A model generated the notes under the pieces. The model was not told where the DNA came from. It was given only the letters and a program-made list of their open reading frames with translations, and searched no databases. The position numbers and the translations under genes are program-made. 12,106 nucleotides of DNA, taken from UBA2330 sp035443185 (GTDB taxonomy: Bacteria; Bacteroidota; Ignavibacteria; Tepidaquicellales; Tepidaquicellaceae). The stretch lies in the NCBI GenBank assembly GCA_035443185.1, contig DAORRV010000095.1, positions 1 through 12,106 of the forward strand. Reading direction: 5' to 3'. This document shows positions 7,197 through 12,106 of this stretch, piece after piece; the stretch's first letter is position 1; the number at the start of each line of letters is the position of its first letter.

Positions 7197-7841
7197 TTAC
7201 TGAACCAGATAACCGTCACTCATTATTATCTTAGCAATCCTGTCAGCGTCTTTAAGTTTAGGCATAATGCTTTCAAAATAATTCAGCATAAAAAATATTC
7301 TGTCATCCTCATTATTTATCTCAAGCAGAGTTTGCCTTTCTGCAACACTCAAACCGCATTTTTCAGCCATCAGAAATGAAGGAGAGAATTCTCCCGTCTG
7401 CCATTTTTCAATATTCGGATCAATCGGCTTAATACTGCCTTTATAGACAATGTAGGTAAGCTCATTATAATTATTTACTGCTTCATGAAACTTAATATCA
7501 TCTGTAATAAAATTTGAATTCTTTGAAAATATAACCTCTCCTACAAAATATTTATTTGCAGTCATTTTATAGTTCATGATCTCATATCTTCTAATTCCTT
7601 TCGAAACAATATCAAACTCTCCAGTAATAGTTTTCCTTTTCACTTCACTAATTTCAGATGTACACCCAGTCAGAAAAATTTTTTCATTTGCAAACAAATT
7701 TATTCCAAAAATTTTACCTTCATCAATACATTCATTTATCATTTTTTTGTATCTCTCTTCAAAAATATGCAGTTCCATTTTTGCATGCGGAAACATAACT
7801 ACATTCAGAGGAAATAATGGCAGATCTGTGAATTCATCCAT
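7197..7841 (-). CDS. Stand-alone Lon N-terminal (LON substrate-binding) domain protein
   Basis: This 214-residue protein opens with LPLFPLNVVMFPHAKMELHIFEERYKKMI (residues 7-35), the hallmark of the Lon protease N-terminal domain (PF02190). It continues through the family's G.I.G-type strands and a helical end (LSVAERQTLLEINNEDDR..MLNYFESIMPKLKD). No AAA ATPase or Ser-Lys protease domain follows, so it is not Lon itself. In other bacteria such single-domain proteins are annotated as peptidase S16 LON-domain proteins; their roles are poorly defined and may involve substrate recognition. It lacks a signal peptide and is probably cytosolic. It is the first gene of a pair with the GT9 enzyme. A strong terminator hairpin lies just upstream, leaving only about 14 bases between its T-tract and this ATG. 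Confidence 0.85.
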   Translation of the reverse strand: MDEFTDLPLFPLNVVMFPHAKMELHIFEERYKKMINECIDEGKIFGINLFANEKIFLTGCTSEISEVKRKTITGEFDIVSKGIRRYEIMNYKMTANKYFVGEVIFSKNSNFITDDIKFHEAVNNYNELTYIVYKGSIKPIDPNIEKWQTGEFSPSFLMAEKCGLSVAERQTLLEINNEDDRIFFMLNYFESIMPKLKDADRIAKIIMSDGYLVQ

Positions 7842-7855
7842 TCAGCATTTAAAAT

Positions 7856-7898
7856 AAAAAAAACTTTCGAATGAATCACTCTCACTCAAAAGTTTTTT
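7856..7898 (-). terminator. Strong hairpin terminator after the charged-linker lipoprotein gene
   Basis: On the minus strand a 17-bp stem (7882-7898 with 7858-7874), containing only two G-U wobble pairs, closes a 7-base loop and is followed by a run of Ts. The arms begin with AAAAAACTT and end with AAGTTTTTT, so it could work in both directions. It begins 18 bases after the lipoprotein stop codon. It is the clearest intrinsic terminator in the window. Confidence 0.85.
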
Positions 7899-7916
7899 CA
7901 AATATTTTTAGTTGTA

Positions 7917-8432
7917 CTAATTATATGTGATAACGAGCGATGTTATATTTTTATCTTTATCAAACCCAAGCATAAGTCCGGCAATCTTATCGCCTTTTGA
8001 CCAGTTTATCAGACCGCCTTTATCACTGACAAGTGACTCACCTTCCTCTGTTAAAGTATATCCGCCTTTTTTCATTTCCTCTTTATAAAATTCTACAATA
8101 TCAAGAACTTTATCATTTGACTCAAAAGTAACGACAGTACCATCGGAAGAATTCAGAGAACCTAATACTTTGGCATTTTTCGGATGAGGAATTTCTTTTG
8201 GAAAATCTGCAGGAAGACCCGGCTTCATTCCAAGTTCATTTTCAATTTTTGACTGATCATCAGAATTTACAGATTCATCTTTATTTAATTCATCTTTAAT
8301 CTGATTCTCGCTCTTTTCAGTCATTTCTTTTTCAGTTTCATTACTTTCTTTTACGGCTTCCTTTTCTTTATTACCACAGCCTGTTAAAATAAGCGCTGAA
8401 ATAAAAAAAACAGATAATATAATTTTTTTCAT
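7917..8432 (-). CDS. Lipoprotein with charged linker and small C-terminal domain
   Basis: This 171-residue lipoprotein has a textbook signal peptide ending in the lipobox LTGC, with C19 as the lipidated residue. Residues ~20-70 are an extremely charged, low-complexity linker rich in E, K, N and S, probably disordered. Residues ~72-171 form a compact domain starting GLPADFPKEIPHPKNAKVL, with an FYKEEMKKGGYTL helix-turn and an ending in short strands. This P-x-D-x-P-x-P-type opening recurs in uncharacterised bacterial and archaeal lipoproteins and secreted proteins; I know no function for it. The preceding lipoprotein gene ends 26 bases upstream, so the two are probably co-transcribed, and a strong terminator follows. 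It would sit on a membrane facing the periplasm or the cell surface. Confidence 0.82.
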   Translation of the reverse strand: MKKIILSVFFISALILTGCGNKEKEAVKESNETEKEMTEKSENQIKDELNKDESVNSDDQSKIENELGMKPGLPADFPKEIPHPKNAKVLGSLNSSDGTVVTFESNDKVLDIVEFYKEEMKKGGYTLTEEGESLVSDKGGLINWSKGDKIAGLMLGFDKDKNITSLVITYN

Positions 8433-8458
8433 GTATAAAAATCGTTATTAATAATTTT

Positions 8459-9016
8459 TTAATTGTAACATCTTATAGCTTCAAATGTACCGGCTATCCA
8501 GCTTTTTGTATCATCTTTAAAACACATTGCAATTTTTCCTTTAATAGTTTTTTCATTTTTGGCAGTTATAACTAAGATACAATTCCACTCAACAGTTGAT
8601 TTTACAGGGTTTGTGGAATCTGCAATTTCATAATATGCAGTAAATCCATCAAGATTCTGATCGAATGAAGATTTTATCAATTCTCCCACTTTAATCTCAC
8701 CTGCTTTTTTCATTAATTGAAATGAATTATCATTCTCAATAAATCCGCAGCTGTTTTTCGGGATAAGGTTACTGAAATTTAAAACATTGTCACCACTTCC
8801 TCTCCAGTCTTCAAAATTAATATAAGTAAATTCGATTTCTTTACCTTTTAAAAATCCTTTTACAGGAGTATCAGGTATGTCAGTTATTTTTAGATCAGGT
8901 CTCCAACTGAATACTTTATTATTGATCTCTGTTTGCTCAGTATCTGTTTTGTCACAGGATATAAAAACTGAAGATAAAATGAAAATAAATATTGTAAATG
9001 CAAAAAATCTTTTCAA
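8459..9016 (-). CDS. Putative lipoprotein of unknown function (TTG start)
   Basis: I place the start at a TTG at 9016, giving 185 residues. The result is a clean lipoprotein signal: M-KRFFAFTIFIFILSSVFIS followed by C21. An ATG at 9053-9055 would add 13 residues, but it lies inside the stem of the SOD terminator and would put a mixed hydrophobic segment before the basic n-region, so I reject it. The lipobox (FISC) is slightly atypical in having Phe at -3. The mature part has aromatic and glycine-containing strands (EFTYINFEDWRGSGDNVLNF), paired-looking cysteines, and a C-terminal half (VEWNCILVITAKNEKTIKGK, then IAMCFKDDTKSWIAGTFEA) suggesting a small beta-barrel-like fold. I do not recognise the family. 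It lies 26 bases before the next lipoprotein gene, so the two may share a transcript and act in the same envelope process. Confidence 0.72.
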   Translation of the reverse strand: MKRFFAFTIFIFILSSVFISCDKTDTEQTEINNKVFSWRPDLKITDIPDTPVKGFLKGKEIEFTYINFEDWRGSGDNVLNFSNLIPKNSCGFIENDNSFQLMKKAGEIKVGELIKSSFDQNLDGFTAYYEIADSTNPVKSTVEWNCILVITAKNEKTIKGKIAMCFKDDTKSWIAGTFEAIRCYN

Positions 9017-9040
9017 AAATAAAAATTTATATTGTGTAAA

Positions 9041-9070
9041 TAAATAAAAGGGCATTTATAAAATGCCCTT
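9041..9070 (-). terminator. Hairpin terminator after the SOD gene
   Basis: On the minus strand a perfect 10-bp stem, AAGGGCATTT / AAATGCCCTT (9061-9070 with 9048-9057), closes a 3-base loop and is followed by TTATTTA. The stem starts 21 bases past the SOD stop. It contains an ATG that could be mistaken for the start of the next gene. Confidence 0.8.
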
Positions 9071-9091
9071 CACAAAATAATTAAATATTTC

Positions 9092-9721
9092 TTATTTTAC
9101 TGCATACTTTTTATACCTATCATTGATCCTTGACCAGTTCAGGTTTTTGAAAAAGTTATCAATATATGTTGCTCTGCCGGGACCGTCCTTATGATAATAT
9201 GCATGCTCAAAAACATCACAGCAGATTATCGGAATTCCACCCCAGATTGCACCATAATGGTGTTCATCAACAAGAATATCTAAAAGTCTTTCGCTGTAAA
9301 GCTGATCATAAGTCAATACTGCCCAGCCTGAAAGTTTTGCTGAAACTGCTGTCGCTTTGAAATCAGCCTTCCAGTTATCGATCGATCCGAATTCTTTTTC
9401 TATAGCTGCGACTACTTCAGGCCCTTTTGAGGTGTCGCCGTCACCGCCTAAAACTTCCCAGTAAACATCATGAAGTAATGCACCTGCATGATTCCAGGTA
9501 AATCTTCTTTTGAGTTCACCAACATTACTGTAATTTCCGTTTGCTGAAGCTCTGTCTGCAGTTTCAAGTTCAGTTTCGATCTTATTCATAAAAGTTACAT
9601 AACCTTTATGATGAGTATTGTAATGCCAGTTCGCAGTATCAGCATCTATTACTTCTGCCAGCAATTCTGATGCTTCATCGTCTGTGTAAGGTCTTGGATT
9701 AAATTTCCATTCGTAAGCCAT
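9092..9721 (-). CDS. sod: Superoxide dismutase, Fe/Mn family
   Basis: This 209-residue cytosolic enzyme dismutates superoxide to oxygen and hydrogen peroxide. The four metal ligands are visible: H33 (NWHYNTHHKGYV), H84 (ALLHDVYW), and D169 and H173 (DVFEHAYY). Tyr/Trp active-site residues (Y41, W133) and the final NLNW are in place, and length is normal. The segment before the C-terminal ligands reads DEHHYGAIWGG where the common Fe/Mn enzymes carry the Gln-containing NQD-type motif. The FTWNHAGALLHD region resembles archaeal-type enzymes. The second-sphere residue that tunes metal preference may therefore be a His, so Fe, Mn or cambialistic use cannot be assigned. There is no signal peptide. 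The gene has the only strong Shine-Dalgarno in the window, a 237-base upstream region and a terminator behind it, so it is probably transcribed alone. Confidence 0.93.
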   Translation of the reverse strand: MAYEWKFNPRPYTDDEASELLAEVIDADTANWHYNTHHKGYVTFMNKIETELETADRASANGNYSNVGELKRRFTWNHAGALLHDVYWEVLGGDGDTSKGPEVVAAIEKEFGSIDNWKADFKATAVSAKLSGWAVLTYDQLYSERLLDILVDEHHYGAIWGGIPIICCDVFEHAYYHKDGPGRATYIDNFFKNLNWSRINDRYKKYAVK

Positions 9722-9732
9722 TTTAGTAATTT

Positions 9733-9738
9733 CTCCTT
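9733..9738 (-). promoter_or_regulatory. Strong Shine-Dalgarno of the SOD gene
   Basis: On the minus strand AAAAAGGAGAAATTACTAAAATG places AAGGAG 11 bases before the SOD start codon. None of the other genes here shows a comparable site, which is typical for Bacteroidota-like genomes. The site stands out and supports this ATG. Confidence 0.75.
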
Positions 9739-9871
9739 TTTGATTATGATTAATTAATTGAATTTCTGTTTCAGTTTTATTTTATTTCTGCGGAAAGTAA
9801 ATGATCACTAATTAATATTACATCCGATTAAAAATTTTCTACTTATTTATAGCATTCATTCCCCAAGAAAA

Positions 9872-9902
9872 CAAAAAATACAGGTCATTATTTTAATGCA
9901 AA
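9872..9902 (-). promoter_or_regulatory. Candidate SOD promoter
   Basis: On the minus strand TTTG (9899-9902) precedes TATTTTTTG (9872-9880) by 18 bases, the same spacing as the candidate before the DUF3108 gene. The -7 element has one extra T compared with TAnnTTTG. It would give a leader of roughly 140 bases. Apart from this and the Shine-Dalgarno, I see nothing definite in 9722-9958. Confidence 0.3.
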
Positions 9903-9958
9903 TAATTACAAAAAATTATGAACAGTAAAAAATATGAGAGCTGTTTTTTCAATTTAAC

Positions 9959-10324
9959 TTAGACTCCAAATGAACTACCGCAACCACATGTCTTCACAGC
10001 TTGAGGATTATTAAACTCAAAGCCTCTTCCGGTCAGCCCGTCTGTAAAATCTATTTCAGTTCCTGATAAATATAAAACACTTTTCATATCTATAAATATT
10101 TTTATACCGTCTTTTTCGAGGACTGTATCACCTGTTCTCTCATCCGGATCAAATCCAAGTGAATAGGTCATACCTGAACATCCGCCGCCTTTTACACCTA
10201 CTCTTAGTCCGTAATTCTCAGGTACTTTATTTTCTTCCATTATTTTTTTTACTTCCTTTATAGCTTTGTCAGTAATATTCACATCTTCACTGACTCCCGG
10301 AATGAATTCTTTTACTTCTGTCAT
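9959..10324 (-). CDS. iscA: A-type iron-sulfur carrier protein (IscA/ErpA/SufA family)
   Basis: This 121-residue protein carries or delivers Fe-S clusters to apo-enzymes. The family's three cysteines are present: C49 in GGGCSGM, and C113 and C115 in TCGCGSSFGV. The body also fits, with LRVGVKGGG, YLSGTEIDFTDGLTGRGFEFNNP and the usual length. The N-terminus has a short extra stretch (residues 2-14) before the conserved NITDKAIKEV helix. IscA, ErpA and SufA cannot be separated by sequence here. It follows iscS by 42 bases on the same strand and is the last gene of the regulator-desulfurase-carrier group. The position expected for the scaffold iscU, between iscS and iscA, is empty, so the cluster scaffold (IscU, SufBCD or NifU-like) must be encoded elsewhere. 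No strong terminator is visible after it. Confidence 0.9.
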   Translation of the reverse strand: MTEVKEFIPGVSEDVNITDKAIKEVKKIMEENKVPENYGLRVGVKGGGCSGMTYSLGFDPDERTGDTVLEKDGIKIFIDMKSVLYLSGTEIDFTDGLTGRGFEFNNPQAVKTCGCGSSFGV

Positions 10325-10366
10325 AATATATTTATTTAAATATTTTAATTATTTTTTTATCTAAAA

Positions 10367-11539
10367 TTATTTTGCAATCTGAAACTCTGGAGCTTCTTCT
10401 CTTAGCTTTAAAATATTTGAAGTCAGCTTTTCAATAAGGTAATCTATTTCTTCTTCAGTCGTAAATCTCCCAAAACTGATTCTTATGGAAGACCTTGCAA
10501 GATCATCTTCCCTGCCAATTGCACTTAATACATGTGATGGTGCCATTGATGAAGATGTACAGGCACTTCCGGTAGACAAGGCAATATCCTTTAGATCTCC
10601 GAGAAGACTTTCTATATTTATTTTACCAATGCTGAAATTAATATTGTTCGTCAGACGATTTGTCCTGTGTCCGTTCAGGTAAACATCATTTATATTTAAA
10701 AGTGCATCAATTATTCTATCTCTGAATACAATGTGTTTCGACATTTCATTATTCATATTTTTCATACTTATCTCACATGCTTTTCCCATTCCGACAATTC
10801 CGGGTACATTCAAAGTTCCGCCTCTAAGTCCTTTTTCCTGACTTCCTCCGTGCATTTGCTTGGTAAAATTTACACGTGGTTCTTTACTTCTTACATATAA
10901 TGCCCCGACACCTTTTGGTCCGTAAAATTTATGCGCTGAAATACTCATCAGATCAATGTTCATTTTCTGTACATCCACAGGAATTTTACCGACTGCTTGT
11001 GTAGCATCTGTATGAAACAAAACTCCATTTTCTCTGCATATTTTTCCAATTTCTTCTACAGGCTGAATAGTTCCGATCTCATTATTTGCAGCCATGATAC
11101 TGACTAAAATCGTTTTATCAGTTATCGCATTTTTTAATTCGTCAAGATCTATCAATCCATCTTTATCAACTTTCAGATATGTAACTTCAAAACCTCTTGT
11201 CTCCAGATACTCGCATGTTTCTAAAATGGCTTTATGCTCTGAAGTGCAGGTGATAATGTGATTTCCTTTTCCTTCATATATTTCCGCTACACCTTTAAGA
11301 GAAATATTATTTGCTTCAGTCGAACCTGCAGTAAAAATTATTTCACGCGGAGATGCATTGATAAGATCAGCAATATTTTTTCTTGCTTTTGAAACGGCTT
11401 CCTCGGCATTCCATCCGAACTTATGATTAGCACTTGATGCATTTCCAAAATGTTCACAAAAATAAGGGATCATTTCTTCGAGTACTTCAGGATCTACAGG
11501 AGTTGTAGCATTATAATCCATGTAAACAGGAAATTTCAT
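10367..11539 (-). CDS. iscS: Cysteine desulfurase
   Basis: This 390-residue PLP enzyme (class V aminotransferase fold) takes sulfur from cysteine as an enzyme persulfide for Fe-S clusters and thio-modified tRNA or cofactors. K204, in SISAHKFYGPKG, is the PLP lysine. H102 in TSEHKA stacks on the cofactor, D178 with Q181 (HTDATQAVGK) contacts it, and C327 in STGSACTSSSMAPSHVL is the catalytic cysteine. The SSS loop after this cysteine is that of the IscS/NifS group I type rather than the shorter SufS active-site loop. It begins with YMDYNATTPV, as is usual, and is slightly shorter than E. coli IscS. The start lies 21 bases after the Rrf2 regulator stop, so the two are surely co-transcribed. Cysteine made by the transsulfuration pair earlier in the window would be its substrate. 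Confidence 0.95.
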   Translation of the reverse strand: MKFPVYMDYNATTPVDPEVLEEMIPYFCEHFGNASSANHKFGWNAEEAVSKARKNIADLINASPREIIFTAGSTEANNISLKGVAEIYEGKGNHIITCTSEHKAILETCEYLETRGFEVTYLKVDKDGLIDLDELKNAITDKTILVSIMAANNEIGTIQPVEEIGKICRENGVLFHTDATQAVGKIPVDVQKMNIDLMSISAHKFYGPKGVGALYVRSKEPRVNFTKQMHGGSQEKGLRGGTLNVPGIVGMGKACEISMKNMNNEMSKHIVFRDRIIDALLNINDVYLNGHRTNRLTNNINFSIGKINIESLLGDLKDIALSTGSACTSSSMAPSHVLSAIGREDDLARSSIRISFGRFTTEEEIDYLIEKLTSNILKLREEAPEFQIAK

Positions 11540-11560
11540 CGGCAGTTAATTTTAAATTTT

Positions 11561-11962
11561 TCAGACAAAATCAGAAATAGTTTTATTTTTAAAAAGGTTT
11601 TCAATTTCTTTCTGAAGTTTCGTAATAGGAGATTTAATAGAACAGGAATCTTCAAGACAGCAGTCTTTGTCTTTACTTTCAGCAAGACAATCTGCAATTG
11701 CTATTTCTCCATCGAGCATACTCATAAGGTTATAAAGATAAATTTCATCCGTTCTTTTATTCATTGAATAACCTCCGTTACTCCCCTGATTTGACAAAAG
11801 GATCTCTTCATTTTTTAATTTTTGAAGTATTTTTGATAAAAGATCATAAGGGATTTTTTTCGAATCGGAAATTTCTCTTGCAGTAACTAACCTGTTATCT
11901 GATTCTGATATAAACTTTAATGCCATCAATGCATATTCAACTTTTTTGGAAATTCTGATCAT
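11561..11962 (-). CDS. iscR: Rrf2-family regulator, IscR-like (predicted Fe-S sensor)
   Basis: This 133-residue transcription factor begins with the Rrf2 winged-helix block: ISKKVEYALMALKFIS, then the recognition helix region IPYDLLSKILQKLKNEEILLSNQGSNGGYSM (37-67), which includes the conserved SxGxxGGY turn. Cysteines C92, C101, C102 and C107 follow the dimerisation helix, in the position where IscR holds a [2Fe-2S] cluster with three cysteines. Spacing differs from E. coli IscR (C92, C98, C104), so the ligand set is uncertain. Being first in an isc group and having a matching palindromic operator 13 bases before its start, it is most likely a self-repressing Fe-S homeostasis regulator. NsrR-type nitric-oxide sensing or cysteine sensing is possible but less well supported. 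The ATG has no Shine-Dalgarno. Confidence 0.85.
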   Translation of the reverse strand: MIRISKKVEYALMALKFISESDNRLVTAREISDSKKIPYDLLSKILQKLKNEEILLSNQGSNGGYSMNKRTDEIYLYNLMSMLDGEIAIADCLAESKDKDCCLEDSCSIKSPITKLQKEIENLFKNKTISDFV

Positions 11963-11975
11963 TAAATTCTAATTT

Positions 11976-11990
11976 GGACTAATATAGTCC
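11976..11990. promoter_or_regulatory. Predicted IscR/Rrf2 operator upstream of iscR-iscS-iscA
   Basis: GGACTA-ATA-TAGTCC is a perfect 6-3-6 palindrome lying 13 bases before the iscR-like start codon. Its core, GACT-AATAT-AGTC, fits the GACT-RWWWY-AGTC centre of the E. coli IscR type-1 site as I recall it; the outer flanks do not. On the minus strand the centre contains TATATT, a possible -10 element, so a bound regulator would block the promoter. The rest of 11963-12106 is AT-rich, with TTGCAA-N17-TATAAA further up as a weak alternative promoter. Confidence 0.7.
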
Positions 11991-12106
11991 TATTTGAAAA
12001 TAAAAAAAATGGAAAAATTATGTTAATCCTGTTTATTACATTTTATATATTAAAATTTAAGTTTTTGCAATTTAACTTGGTTTTAACTGAATTATATAGC
12101 GGTATT

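Noticed and set aside
7576..7857. Rightward open frame of 93 codons opposite the Lon-domain gene
   Set aside because: It is antisense to a clear Lon N-terminal domain; its hydrophobic patches are the complement of the real coding sequence.
9017..9055. ATG at 9053-9055 as start of the lipoprotein gene
   Set aside because: It lies within the stem of the SOD terminator and spoils the signal peptide; the TTG at 9016 gives a proper lipoprotein signal.
9905..9958. Intrinsic terminator after iscA
   Set aside because: Only a short A/T arm pairing (AAAAAA with TTTTTT) around a large loop is possible; too weak to call.
11450..11767. Rightward open frame of about 105 codons opposite iscR/iscS
   Set aside because: It spans two well-supported genes and their junction on the other strand, has low-complexity content and no recognisable domain; it is a shadow.

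Overview
The window is an AT-rich stretch of bacterial chromosome, densely packed with ordinary housekeeping and envelope genes. I infer a member of the Bacteroidota/Ignavibacteria group. The grounds are a protein ending in a fibronectin-III-like segment plus a type IX secretion (T9SS) C-terminal sorting domain, an almost complete lack of Shine-Dalgarno sequences in front of the genes, A/T-rich leaders, and two TTTG-N18-TAnnTTTG-like promoter candidates. I see no rRNA, tRNA, CRISPR array, insertion sequence or phage gene.

Layout. Positions 28-4380 read rightwards: a secreted T9SS-sorted protein, cystathionine beta-synthase (PLP domain plus a CBS-domain pair), a cystathionine gamma-lyase/synthase-family enzyme, and a PAP2 phosphatase that starts 3 bases after the preceding stop. 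The two PLP enzymes together form a transsulfuration pair, most simply homocysteine to cystathionine to cysteine. Positions 4381-4505 lie between convergent genes and are built of 7-base units in one continuous register. From 4506 to 11962 everything reads leftwards. In transcription order this gives iscR-like Rrf2 regulator, iscS and an A-type Fe-S carrier (an iron-sulfur cluster group with no iscU); Fe/Mn superoxide dismutase; two lipoproteins; a stand-alone Lon N-terminal-domain protein with a GT9 heptosyltransferase-like enzyme; a DUF3108 exported protein; and queE for 7-deazaguanine/queuosine synthesis.

How the parts fit. IscS needs cysteine as sulfur donor, and the transsulfuration pair can supply it, although the two groups are on opposite strands and far apart. 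The Rrf2 regulator has cysteines suited to hold an Fe-S cluster. Thirteen bases before its start codon lies a perfect palindrome, GGACTA-ATA-TAGTCC, that fits the core of the IscR type-1 operator, so the isc group is probably autoregulated by Fe-S status. SOD follows downstream with its own leader and the only strong Shine-Dalgarno in the window.

Most interesting leads. (1) The IscR-type operator in a distant phylum. (2) The 18-unit heptamer block. (3) Three strong hairpin/T-tract elements that sit immediately before, or almost on, the next gene's start codon. (4) TTG starts on three of the five exported proteins, one of which corrects an obvious but wrong ATG. (5) A QueE with an enlarged Fe-S cysteine loop. 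I did not find a convincing wholly new multi-gene system here.
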